From Isochrysis galbana (lineage: Eukaryota > Haptophyta > Isochrysidales > Isochrysidaceae), in contig CM030943.1 in assembly GCA_018136815.1 (NCBI GenBank), positions 3,434,127 to 3,498,126 of the forward strand: DNA of 64,000 nt. Reading direction: 5' to 3'. Positions 30,871 through 41,842 of this stretch are shown here, piece after piece. The translations under genes and the position numbers were made by a program. The notes beneath the pieces are model-generated. The model saw nothing but the letters and a program-made list of their open reading frames with translations. It was not told the DNA's origin and ran no database searches. The number at the start of each line of letters is the position of its first letter. The first letter of the stretch is position 1.

Positions 30871-31435
30871 TATTATTTCCCCCCGCGTCGAGAGCTGCTC
30901 ACCGGCCACGGCAGTGGTCCGGCAGTGGTCCAAGATAATGTGCCACCATGGCCTCGCGACTCCCTCTCCCTCACGGTCCACCAGAGCCCCTACTCCTCTC
31001 GCCTCGCGCTATTGTCAGACTTTTGTACAGCCGTTTTGGGCCCACTCGACCTGCTGCGACGGTCGTGTGAGAACGACGCATGCGCGACGGAGCAGCGCTG
31101 GCAGGGCAGTGTGCCTGCGGTTCTGTCTCACCTGTGGGAGCCCTGTGGCAGCCCGCATAGTGGCTAGGCCAGATGTGTCGGACCAGCCCGATGAAAGCGG
31201 GAGTCCTGCCGGCACTTGCCAAAAATAGAACGTCAAACTTTTGGCAACGAGGGGTACCTCCGGAGGAGTACAAATACGTATTTTCCCGATTAATCCCTAT
31301 CTAGTATCTAGTAGATCCCCTTAGATCTAGGGTCGGCGAGGGAATCGATGCGCCAGCAGCCGTAGCCAGTCAGTCTATTCTTAGCCTTTCACGATAATCT
31401 TCCCCTCCCACACTTCACACCGTTTCTCGCGATGT
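30871..31435. other. Intergenic, no gene recognised
   Basis: Possibly the diverged rest of LTR family B, then AT-richer DNA with TAGTATCTAGTAGATC words at 31290-31330. No conserved frame is seen. Confidence 0.4.
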
Positions 31436-31479
31436 TTCTCTCTCTCTCTCGCCGAATCAAACTCTCTCTCTCGTCGTTT

Positions 31480-31506
31480 CACAGAGAGAGAGAGGAGAGA
31501 GAGAGA

Positions 31507-31582
<76 letters not shown>

Positions 31583-31636
31583 AGAGAGAGAGAGAAGAGA
31601 GAGAGAGAAGAGAGAGAGAGAGAAGAGAGAGAGAGA

Positions 31637-31684
<48 letters not shown>

Positions 31685-31975
31685 AGAGAGAGAAGAGAGA
31701 GAGAGAAGAGAGAGAGAGAAGAGAGAGAGAGAAGAGAGAGAGAGAAGAGAGAGAGAGAAGAGAGAGAGAGAAGAGAGAGAGAGAAGAGAGAGAGAGAAGA
31801 GAGAGAGAGAAGAGAGAGAGAGAAGAGAGAGAGAGAAGAGAGAGAGAGAAGAGAGAGAGAGAAGAGAGAGAGAGAAGGGAGAGAGAGAAGGGAGAGAGAG
31901 AAGAGAGAGAGAGAAGAGAGAGAGAGAAAAGAGAGAAGAGAGAGAAGAAAGAGAAAGAGAGAGAAGAGAGAGAGG
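31480..31975 (+). repeat. 13-bp GA minisatellite upstream of kinesin
   Basis: Near-perfect tandem copies of AAGAGAGAGAGAG, over 30 units. Because 13 is not a multiple of three, all frames stay open and give Glu/Arg-rich translations, which are not genes. The array ends about 65 bases before the kinesin ATG. Confidence 0.92.
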
Positions 31976-32040
31976 GTGACCCCGCCGCGAGAGGCAGGGC
32001 TCGCAGCGAGTGAATCGATGCGCGAGATTCTTGCACCCCA

Positions 32041-35000
32041 ATGGCCGACTTCCGTGTCGTCGTGAGAGTCCGTCCGCTCCTCGGCGAGGAGGAGGGCCGA
32101 GGCGGCACTTCCGAGGCGCTGACATGTGAGGAGGGCAAGCGGCTCATCGCACGTGTGGACGACGGCCTCGGCCCTGTTGCTGCTTATTCATTTTCTTTCG
32201 ATTGCGTCTTCTCTCCGAGCGACGATCAGGAGAAAGTCTTCTCTATTGCTGCTCTCCCCTCCGTCCAGGCGCTTCTGGGCGGCTTCAACGCTTGCATCTT
32301 GGCGTACGGGCACACGGGGGCGGGGAAGACCTACACGATGGAGGGCGGGATGATCCCTGGGGCTGCGAGGGGCGTGGTGCCGAGGGCTGTCGAGGAGGTG
32401 TTTCGGTTCGTGGAGGGGGAGCGAGAGAGGGAGAGAGAGAGAGAGAGGGAAAGAGAACGGGAGAGGGAGGAGGAGAGGCGGAGAGGACCGGAGGGAATGG
32501 GTCGCTTTGCTGGACCGGCCGGTCGAGCGAGACGGGGCAGGGGCGAGCTGGAGAGCGGGAGAGAAGGCCTTCTGCGGAGGAATGCCTCGTCCTCCAAACG
32601 GTTCCTCGTGCGAGCAGGGTACGTGCAGATCTACAACGAGGTGGTCTCCGACCTTCTACGCCCCGAGCGGACGAACCTTTTGATTCGGCAGGACAAGAAG
32701 CGCGGGATCTACGTCCATGGTCTCTCCGAATGGCTGGTCACCTCCCCGGCCGAAGTCGACACGCTGCTGATGCGCGGGGCCGAGCAGCGTGCGACGGCCT
32801 CAACTGCCGCCAACGACTCATCTTCGCGCTCGCATGCCGTCTTCATTATAACATTTGAGCAGGTGTGGCCGAGCCTTGGTACAGGAGACGGGCATCGTTG
32901 GAGACAGAAGGAAGCATACCTGGAGCAGGGCTCCCGCTTTGCTCCTTTGCACTGTGGGAAATGGGGGAATGACCTTAATGACGCACGCAGAGAAATCTGG
33001 AAGTTTCGACACACACGCCCCCCCCCCCGCCCGCGCGTTCGAAATCTGACGGTCTCTTAAGTGCCCACCCGCCTTGCACAACCAGCTCATCATTCATCCA
33101 TGGCGCACTTCCCTCGCGCTTCGCGACCCAACTGCCCGCCACATCCGGGGCCTGAGCATGCCACGAGGTTGATGGAGCGCTATACTTTGCTGCCCGCATG
33201 CACGCTTATCGACAGCCCATCTTTCCACTCACCCGGTGTTACTCTCACGGGTCACAGAGCGAACGCATCATCCTGGCGCACGAGCCCGCGGGTGACGGCG
33301 GCTTGCCTGCTCGACCCTTGTTGGACCACCCTCGGGGCAGCAGTGTAAGCCGTGACTCCGGCACCATCTTCCGTTCCTCCAAGCTCAATCTTGTTGACCT
33401 GGCGGGCTCGGAGCGCCTACGCGTGTCCAATGCTAGCGGCCGGCGCCTGGAAGAGTGCAAATACATCAACGCATCGTTGGCGGCGCTTGGCAACGTCGTT
33501 GCCGCGCTCACAAATAGTGCAGCAAAGCACATTCCGTACCGCGACTCGAAGCTCACGCGGCTGCTTGCCGACTCCTTGGGGGGCAACACGAAGACGACCA
33601 TGGTGGCATGTGTTGCCGCAGCATCCATGGCAGAGGTGAGCGCCATCTCCGGCGGCTCTAGATGCGTCGCGCGCTCTCTCCGCCTACTATCCGGCGAGAT
33701 CCACATTCACCACCGATCGACTTGCCAAGCGCCGACACACGGTAATCCTAACCGATTAGCGCCTCCCATCTTGACCATCTCCCCCCTCTCCTATCCCTCA
33801 TATTGTTCGGATTGCGCTGGTCACGGCGCTTCGTCCCACTTGTGTTTGCAGACGCTATCCACTCTCAAATTTGCCTCACGTGCCCGTCACGTGCAAAATT
33901 CTGCGCGCATCAACGAGAGCATGGACCCGCGCTCTCGCCTCTTCTCTTTAGAGCGACAGCTCGAGCGCTTGCGCGCCGAGCTTCACAAGCGAGAGTCATC
34001 GGTCATTGATGCTCGACGGTTTGTTGAGGCGAGCACCCACGCCGACCCAGCTGGCGTACGCACAGTGGGAGGCTCTATTGCCTTCTCTCGAAGGCCATAT
34101 TCCGCGCGGACATGGGCATCGATTGTAACTCGTTCGTTTGACAAGCGTGTGCTCGTTGTCTAACCATCCCTGTTGCGCACTCGTTTGCGGGGTTGGATTC
34201 ACGCTAAGACTCTCTTCTTTGCGCGCGGCGTAGGTCGAAGCCAGGCGCAAGCGCGCGGAAGCTGATCGCCTGGAGGCGTTGCGTGAGTTGGAGGCTAGGT
34301 CGCACGAGGTGCTGCGGGAGAAGGCCGCGAATGCTATGCTCGCCGATCAGGTGCGGCCCGGGCGAGCTAGGACCATCTCCGCTGTCGGAGCTTTCCTATG
34401 ACTTTGCCTTTCATGCAAAGCTGCGATGCCTTCACAGCCTGACACCTTTGCCGACTGCCGACCTGCCACTCCGTCCACTTGTTCTTGATGTAGATTGCAA
34501 GAATGGAAAGCGAACGCGCGGCTCTCTCGGGGCAAGGCGTTGCCGAATGTGGCCCGCTCGACCATAGCCATTCAGAGGCCCGCGCCCCAATTCTTTCCAG
34601 AATCTCAAGCAATCCGACTCTCACCTGTTCGCCACACGAGAATCAGGCCGCTACAAGAGGCTTGGACGTGGACCGGGCCGACGCATGTGGCTTTGCCGAG
34701 GTGGCTGAGAGCGCGATTAGACCGCCTGCGGCTGGTCTGGGCACGAGTGGAGCTCTGGATAGGCGGAATGAACAGATCGACGGTCTGGCCCCGACAGGCG
34801 CCAGTCAAGAGGAAGCCCATGCCCTCATAGTCCAGCAGACGCAGCTCATCAAGAAGTTGCACAATCAGGTTGCAGAGAGGGACGCGCAGATTACGATGTT
34901 GCACTCTGAGGCCGTCACGAGAGAGGCGAGTCCTATTCATCAAACCGCCCCAGCCGCTTCAGCACGACTGCGCCATGCGACCCTCTCCACAGCACATCGT

Positions 35001-36349
35001 CGGGTGCTGTCGCACCCTTTCGCCTCTGTAGTCAAAGACCCGACTCAATATCCTCGACACAACTCGACATTGTTTGGCGAGATTCCCCGATTTGGACGAC
35101 GCACAACATCTCTCTCATCCCATTGTCCCCATGGCCCGCCACAGACACGAATCGCTGAGCTCCAGGACGCTCTTGATCGGAAAACGGCACAGCTCATTCA
35201 CCTTCAACGGCTACACATCGAGAAGCTCGGTCTGCACATACACCATTCAATGAGCCCTATTTGCGTAGAGTATCGCCTTGCACTACTGCCCTACGTCCAA
35301 GAGGAAAGTCTTACCGTAGTCTTCACACCCATCCGTTAGGTTCTTCGGCACTGAATTCGGCCATGCTCGGGCAATCACTTTTCGATCGGTCATCGCAGTA
35401 CTCCTCCGATTGGGGCGAAGAGGGGGACTCAGAAGGCAGGCATCCCGGGGGTTCTGACAACGAGGTCGGGGGGGAAATTGCGGGCGAAACAACTATTAAT
35501 TTCCCAAGGGCGACCTTAGGAAGGCCGGAGGTGGCCATTTCCACTCAACCCGGTACATCTCGCAAATGTGGTGCGCTGTTCGACCCTGATTTGGTTCCAC
35601 AAGATTGCTCTGCAATTGACTCCAAGACGTCCTGCTCTGAAGCGCAAGTCGGTGCGGCCTCAATCACAGCCCAGCCCGGCAGGCCATCCGAGCTTGCGGC
35701 CGTGCGCTCTGAGTTGGCACAATCGCAACGCGACCTTGACGAGTGCGAGGCCAAGCTCGAAAACGCATGCGATGAGGTATTATCCTCACGTGAGAGGCTG
35801 AGCCAGCAGGGCGCTGAGCTTCAGCGGCTACACGCCGAGATGCAGCTGGCTCAAAATGAGATTGAGCTCGCGCTTAAGGAAAGCGAGCGCTATCGGGCAG
35901 AGCTCTCCCTTGCCCGCTCCGCCGAGGCTCAAGCTGTTAGAGCGCTCTCCCTGAAAGAGGAGGAATTCAGCGCCCAAATCATTGCACGCGGCGAAGAGGT
36001 TTCGCGTTTGAACGCCGAGATCAACATGCTAAGCGCCGCGGCAGACGCTGCACGCGCGGAGGCCGTATATAACCTTGAGGAGTGCAGGCGTGCTCACGAG
36101 GACACGGTGCGTCAACAAGAGCTTCTAGACGAGGCACGGCAGCGACAAGAGCAGGAGCGCGCCGTGCTGATCGCACTACTTCACAACAAGGTGTCCCGGC
36201 TGCTCAAGCATGCGGTGGACGACCTGTGCATGCCGGTTGAACAAGAAGCTCTCCAACGGGCCCGGGGCGAGATCGAGGCGGTGGTGCGCCTGATTGCTGC
36301 TGCCATCGAAGCGCTGCAAATGCAAGATGACGATGAAGTGAATGGGTAA
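32041..36349 (+). CDS. Kinesin-family motor protein, seven exons
   Basis: Exons: 32041-32862, 33258-33635, 33852 to 34001 or 34055 (donor uncertain), 34234-34350, 34494-34913, 35145-35229 and 35340-36349; about 1000 residues. The N-terminal motor starts [14 protein letters not shown]. It has the P-loop GHTGAGKT (90-97), switch I NDSSSRSH (258-265), switch II DLAGSE (321-326) and a typical end, [13 protein letters not shown] charged Glu/Arg insertion of about 60 residues (from about 126) sits in the motor before the [13 protein letters not shown] strand. After the motor come a short coiled coil, a Ser-rich middle and a long coiled coil in exon 7 (about 780-1000). It moves along microtubules as an N-terminal-motor kinesin; subfamily and cargo are not clear. 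Note GHTG in place of the common GQTG in the P-loop. Confidence 0.9.
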
Positions 36350-36664
36350 CACGCTACGATGCCCCGAGAGCGGTAGCTAGCGAGGTTGTTGATGGCGCGA
36401 GGCACGGAAGCGGAGAATAGATTAACCATATCCGGTTCAATGTTCTCAATGCCGAAACTACGAGGCCATGTTTGCGCCACCCCATTTCTACTTTCACATA
36501 CCGCTCCTCTTTCTCTTCGCCTAAACAAAAAAAAGCACGAGTCCAGTCGACACAGGCGGCTCGTCCCCTCCTGTGGCGGCTGGCTCATGGCCCGGTGCGA
36601 ACACACATTTTTGACCGTCATCATCGCCAGTCGCCGGCTTGAGCTTCAACGGCACTTCGAAAAG
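36350..36664. other. Intergenic after kinesin
   Basis: Likely the kinesin 3' UTR followed by sequence without recognisable features, up to the LINE fragment. Confidence 0.4.
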
Positions 36665-36667
36665 AAA

Positions 36668-36842
36668 AATATTGTTATAGTTTTAGCGATGGAGCACGCG
36701 CAGACGGCTCCCACCTCCCAGCCCACCGTAGTCACGATGCCCCAACGGGGCAGACCGAAGCCCCCGGAGCGAAAGCGCGCGCAGGCCGCCGCCCCCGCTG
36801 ACGACAACGTCGACATGCTGTCGCCTCCTCCTCCCGGCCAGA
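36668..36842 (+). mobile_element. LINE 5' fragment (ORF1 start)
   Basis: Carries the pre-start hairpin region and the ORF1 beginning from the ATG at 36689 (MEHAQTAPTSQ, RGRPKPPERKRAQ, DDNVDM). Homology ends about 36842 and a stop follows. The ORF2 and 3' parts are absent. Confidence 0.8.
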
Positions 36843-36904
36843 ATGCAAAAATGTGTCGGGCGCTCAAGTAGATGCGCTCAAGTTAAAAACTGTTGTTATA
36901 GTTT

Positions 36905-37395
36905 TAAAAATCTTCTTAAAAATCTCCGCTGCATGTGCGACATGAGGCAGTGTGCTCGTGGACCTCCCTACTACCCAAGCTTAACCCCTAACAACCCCCT
37001 TCCCCTTCCCCAATTCCCTCTTTACGGAGAAGCTGGTTCCGGGGAGACCGCGCGCGCTGCTTCGGCCAGGGGTTGGAGAGAAGGGGGCGGGAGACTATGG
37101 CTACTCCTTTGCTCTGACTCGGCTTGAATCTCCTTCTCTTATATCTCATAGAATCCCTCTTGCTGCTGTCCGTTGGGGTCTCTCTATTAAAAGAGGGTTA
37201 GCTGCTCTAGGCTCTAGGCGATGTTTCGCATATCTAGACCTCCCGCCGCCTGCAAGAGGTCTTCCGATATTTCTAGATTGAAGTCTTTGTCCACCGTGAA
37301 GAGAGGGCTTATCATTTTCTTAATATGCGTTTGTTGCTCGGGGCGTGTAGCCCCATATTTTCTCGTTGTCTTTTTAGCCTCTGAAAGAAACCGAC
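36905..37395 (-). mobile_element. LINE 3' tail, inverted
   Basis: Minus-strand segment similar to 14955-15453: it encodes KKTTRKYGATRPEQQ and MISPLFTVDKDFNL up to a stop at 37214-37216, then a 3' UTR with CCCCGGAACCAGCTTCTCCG and a T/A-rich end. The encoded tail resembles the ORF2 C-terminus of the element at 6352. Direct contact with the plus-strand LINE 5' fragment gives a head-to-head arrangement. Confidence 0.65.
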
Positions 37396-37885
37396 TTTCG
37401 CCACAGCCTGTCGAGTCGAGCGGAGCCGGAGGGCTCTGAGCCACTCCGTCGCGAGCGGCACCGGCGGCTAGCGCGGCGCTTTGGCCCTCCTCCCCGCCGG
37501 GAGTCGGGTGAATGACATTCTGGACTGGGTCGGGCAACCCCATTTGGGTGTCTGGACGGGGAACGAACGGCGAACGAAGAGGGCGGTGGGGCAGGGAATG
37601 ACGGCGGCGGAGAGGGCGGAGGCGGAGAAGGCAATGGAGGGGGCGACGGCGGAGGAGAAGGCGGAGGCGAAGAAGGCACGGCGGCGCAGAGGGCGGAGGC
37701 GGGAAGGGTGATGGAGGAGATGACGGCGGTGGAGAGGACGGAGGGGGAGGTGACGGTTGCGGCGAAGGAGGTGGCGTGCGAGGAGGTGACAAGGGTGGTG
37801 GAGGTGACGGCGGAGGCGGAAGAGGTTCCGGAGAAAGGGGAGAAGGTGGAGGAGGGGGGCTCGGATCGGGCGCCAACGGAGGCAT
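37396..37885 (-). pseudogene. Proline-rich coding fragment, frame disturbed
   Basis: The minus-strand frame begins MPPLAPDPSPPPPP and continues in PPPSPP repeats for about 75 residues, then turns into a Leu/Arg-rich stretch that looks like the same repeat in another frame. It then runs into the LINE tail. No signal peptide is present. It may be a broken copy of a proline-rich surface protein or simply a CCG-rich minisatellite. Confidence 0.35.
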
Positions 37886-38480
37886 GTGGCGCGGCCGTCG
37901 TTCGACTAATCTGATTGAATCGGATCGGTGGCGCGGCCGCCGTTTGACTAATCAGCCCGGATGGGACAACAGGTACAAGGTCAACAGGTTTCGGGGGCCT
38001 ATTCCTATTAAGAGGACCTATTGACAGGTCGCAATAGGTCCGTAACAGGTCAAAATAAAACTCATTTTACTAATATTATAGATGTATGAGTATGTGATGT
38101 ATATTATGAATATGATTGGCTTCTGACTTCTGAGCTAAGTTACTAGGGAGAGGAAGGGATCCGAGATGATTTGGGCGTGGCTACGATAGCGGTACCTATA
38201 GTATAGGCCTATAGCCACGCGCGAGGCGAGAATATTGAAAGATTTTTTTTTACCTATTACCTATTAACAGGTAACAGGTCTGGTAGGCCTCTTGACCTCT
38301 TAATAGAACCTATTAGAAGCCTATTGTCCCATCTGGGCTAATCAGGTGTGTTGGCATTTGATTTTGGATATGTGGCGCGGCCGCCGTTTGATTATAATGT
38401 GGCACGACCGCCGTCCGGTGTGTTGGCATTTGACTCATCGGCTGCATTTGATTTTCGATCTGTGGCGCGGCCGCCGGCGC
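37880..38480. repeat. GTGGCGCGGCCGCCGTTTGA short tandem repeats
   Basis: Units like TGGCGCGGCCGCCGTTTGA occur at about 37883, 37928, 38371 and 38461 with degenerate copies between. The array is split by the MITE at 37956-38337. Confidence 0.7.
37956..38337. mobile_element. hAT-type MITE with 8-bp target duplication
   Basis: Starts CCCGGATGGGACAA and ends TTGTCCCATCTGGG, an imperfect 14-bp terminal inverted repeat (one mismatch). It is flanked by a perfect direct repeat CTAATCAG (37948-37955 and 38338-38345), an 8-bp duplication as made by hAT transposases. 382 bp, no coding frame; the inside has repeated ACCTATTA/ACAGGT words. The TIR resembles that of the element at 59908-60096. Confidence 0.85.
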
Positions 38481-39105
38481 GACCGCCGACGGCAGTTGAT
38501 AAATCGACTGTTCTGAAAATTGTGCACCACCCGCCGTTGGCAGCTGATTATGTGGCGGCGCGCCGCTGTCTACTATCGTGCCAACTGTATTCAGTTGATC
38601 AATCTCCATTGAAGTCCTCTTATCGATGAGCACGGGACCTTCCAAGGCATCAGGCTCACCGCCGTTCATGAGGAACACACATACCGCCCACTTCGCATCC
38701 TTGTCATTTTTTCTGAAGTTATTGACACTAACTAAGGGGGTGTGTCAGGCGATAGGGGTCGATAATCCACTCCGCTTCACCTTTCACCAAACGCACTCTT
38801 TCACCTCTGTCTTGTGGCTGAATTGTGTAGCCATTGAAGTTGTCTGGTGCTGCGTTGACTGTGGTCGTACTCGGTATACCGTAGTTATTAACACAGTAGA
38901 GCGGGTCTACATCTTTCATTTCTTTGCCGAGAGTGCCTTCAAAGAAGACAGGCAGATTACGGTCATCGCTTGCGTAAAGAGTCATGTGCTTTGAATTAGG
39001 GGACCCCAAGGTTGTGCCGTTAAACTCGGTCGATCCCATTGCCTTCGTCTGCCACGGCGCCACGGCATATTGTAAAGGGGCAATCCAACTGCTCGGAGCA
39101 GACAT
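38346..39105 (-). pseudogene. Unrecognised protein, frame broken near 38728
   Basis: Two adjacent minus-strand frames look like one protein. The upstream one (39105-38728) contains KHMTLYASDDRNLPVFFEGT, YCVNNYGIPSTTTV and WIIDPYRLTHP, and has balanced, non-repetitive composition. It stops at 38728, but the next frame carries on with VNNFRKNDKDAKWAVCVF and LIDKRTSMEIDQL, as if one base was gained or lost around 38735. A Gln/Pro/Met-rich tail follows and runs into the MITE edge. I do not recognise the family. It could also be two exons with a short intron. Confidence 0.4.
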
Positions 39106-39678
39106 TCAACGGTTTTGTCGGAGCCCTCGAGTTGCTTCTGCATGTAGTTGTTTTGCGCTGTGGATGGCGCGCGCCGCATCGCTCAAATTCACATCCGCTA
39201 CGAAGCACGACGCGCGCCCAAAAAAACACGCCATGCCACTCATACACACGCTCCTCCTCGCCGCACTCGCTCCACCTCCCCACTTGCCCTGTTCGGAACC
39301 TTCTACGGCGAGCAGGCCATGCAGCTCGCCGCCCGGTGGGGAAGCCACACCGAGCTTTCCCCTGCGCACCTCCAGCGCCTCGTGCGGGCCAAAACCGTCC
39401 TCGCAAACTCAGGCAACTTTGTCATCCTAGCAGCTCAGGCAGAACACAAAAGCAAGGCGATCCCATCGCTCCTCGTCTTTGAACCAGCCAGCCAACAACA
39501 ACACACATCCTCAAAATATGTTTGTGGGACCCAAGGCTCTCCGTGTCCCAGCGCGGGGGGTGCATTGCCAAGGCGCCGCTCTGGTATGCTCGCGGCTTCA
39601 ACTCCACGTTCGTCCTGCCAACGGAAGTGTGACACGCGTTGTCCGTTGTCCAATATTTTCTGCCGCTGTAAAAAATCA

Positions 39679-40128
39679 ATGGGCAACTCCGCCGGGCGAA
39701 TCGACAATCACGGCTTCGGAATCGGCAAGTATGACGTCGACAAACAAGACCCCAAGAATGCACAGGTTATAGCGGGATGCAAAATGACCGTCTTCTCCAA
39801 GGCCAGCTTAAATGGCGAACACACAACCATCAACGGCCCGTCGATGCTCAGCTTAGAAGACGTGCGGTGGGAAGACGTCGACCTACAGGCTATCGGGTGG
39901 ACTCAACCGGTGCGCTCCCTGAAAATCGATTGTCCTCCGGACTCAGCAGCGGCCAAACGTAAAAGCGAATTCCAATCGGAAGTAGAAGTAGCTAAAATAT
40001 TTGCAAAGGGGGCTGCATTTTTGCTCGGAGTCATTGTGATCGTAGTAATTGTGATCTTTCTCTTGTGGAAATTCCTGAACAAAAAGAATCCGAAAAAAGA
40101 CGCCGGGACGCCGCCGCGCCACAGGTGA
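39679..40128 (+). CDS. Small membrane protein with N-myristoylation motif
   Basis: 149 residues from the ATG at 39679. The start MGNSAG fits an N-myristoylation site. Residues 33-85 (GCKMTVFSKASLNGEH to VRSLKIDC) resemble one beta/gamma-crystallin-like or similar small beta fold, seen as C-x-x-x-x-Y/F-S-x-x-x-x-x-G spacing and a V-x-S-L-x-I end. Residues 109-131 form one strong membrane helix, followed by a Lys-rich tail. The open frame extends upstream to 39148, but that part is of different composition, so I prefer this start. Lipidated, single-pass small proteins like this occur among giant-virus virion proteins, so a viral origin is possible but not shown. Function unknown. Confidence 0.5.
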   Translation: MGNSAGRIDNHGFGIGKYDVDKQDPKNAQVIAGCKMTVFSKASLNGEHTTINGPSMLSLEDVRWEDVDLQAIGWTQPVRSLKIDCPPDSAAAKRKSEFQSEVEVAKIFAKGAAFLLGVIVIVVIVIFLLWKFLNKKNPKKDAGTPPRHR

Positions 40129-41121
40129 AATAAGTTACCAAGGGCTCTGTGTTTTTGTGGGTGTTTACATTAACGAGAGGCATGATCAAATTCGGCAAGC
40201 CTGACGACGCTCTCTCAGCAGGCAAACCCCGCACCTCAGGTTTGGTTGTTTTTTGCAGACGGTATAAGTTGTAAGTTGATGAAGGGGAGAAGGGATCACA
40301 CCGGGGGGCACCAGAGGTTCCCTTTTTTTGTCACATCCTGCGCACATACATGCGGTGCCGGCTTGTCAGATTACCAGAGCACTTTTGTACTTTAATGAGG
40401 GGGTCCTCCAAGTAGAACTTATACCGTCCATATGGGGTAGCTGCCGAAAAAACAACCAAACCTGAGGTTGCACCCTCTCCTCCCTTGATGTCGGGGCTGG
40501 TTTGTGAGGCTCCTGCTTTCGCGCGCGCTTGCGCAGAACGTCACTGTGAGTCACCACCACCATCTTTTGAAAAAAAGAAGCACATGTCGGCCTAGATAGT
40601 GACAGGGGGCAACTTTCATCTAGTTGGAGCAACTTCTAGAAGTCCAAGGCTCAAATTTAAGCTTTCCAATAGAAATGGGGCCGTTTTGAGCAGAAGATGA
40701 AGCCTAAGCCTTTTACATGTGACGGTGACCGCCAATGTTCTACGTCGTCGGGATCTCAGTGCGGAGATGTGCGGGTCAGAGGGGATATTATCATACTGAG
40801 ATGGACCTTCTCATACTACAGAGTCGGCGTCAGCTGAAGAAACGGATGCCGCCGAGTCTAGAGGATCTCTCTCTCTCTCTCTCTGCTGCGGCTACGCGCC
40901 TCCAGTTGTGCGCCTCTCTCCGCTCCCCTCGCGGTATCGTCTCGTAGTCTCTCACCGACTGTTCGGCAACAAATCCAAAAAAGGCTCTCTCTCCTCTTCC
41001 CGCAGAGTGCGCCCATCCGGCGCGAGAAGAAAGAAGTGTGCGAGAGGATTATTCTCTCTCTTTCCCCCACCCCTCCCTCTCTCCCTCTCTCTCTCTCTCC
41101 CCCTCTCTCTCCCTCTCCTTC

Positions 41122-41172
<51 letters not shown>

Positions 41173-41514
41173 GGCCACACGTCGCAAGCGGCGGCAGTGC
41201 GCGCGAGAGAGGGATCTCTCTTAGTCTCCCTCGTCCTCGCCGCGTCCTCTCGCGAGAGAGAGAGAAGAGAAGAAGAGAAGAGAGAGGACGCGGCGAGGAC
41301 GAGAGAGAGATCCCTCTCTCTCTCTCGCTTCTGCCACTCTCTCTCTTCTTCTCTCTCTCGCGCGCGCGCCCGAGGGAATACGAGAAGAGAGAGAGAAGAG
41401 AGAGAGAAGAGAAGAGAAGAGAGAGGGCGTGGCGGGTACTTCAGTTATTACGTGTTGGACCCGACGCGGACCACCAGACCCCACCCCACCAGTGGTCTCC
41501 TCGCAGCAGCCTCT

Positions 41515-41545
<31 letters not shown>

Positions 41546-41842
41546 CGATTCCGGCCACGAGATCACAGAAAGGATAGCCAGATATAAGAGAAGACAGAGG
41601 GAGTGAAGCTGCCCGCTGAAGAAGGTTGTTGTTGTCTGCGGGTGCCCTCCCCCGCGGTTGCTCGCCTGCCCCTTCCCCTTCTCCTTCCTTCTCTGCCCCT
41701 TCGCTGGCCGCTGCGCCTCTGCAAGAACCGACAAGGGGCTGGCTCGGCCGCACGAAGAGAGAGAGACGAGAACGGAAGGCCTCATCCCCTTCCCTCCCCC
41801 CCCCCCCCGCCCCCCCACGTGCGTGCCCACTTCCAAGACCCA
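40129..41842. repeat. Intergenic with GA/CT tracts and a large hairpin
   Basis: 40129-40860 shows no gene. 40865-41600 is dominated by (CT)n and (GA)n. 41206-41252 and 41281-41330 are arms of a near-perfect inverted repeat around GACGCGGCGAGGACGAG. The region leads up to the large surface-protein gene. Confidence 0.75.

Noticed and set aside
31432-32013. Long Glu/Arg-rich open frame
   Set aside because: It is a translation of the 13-bp GA minisatellite; all frames are open because the unit lacks stops.
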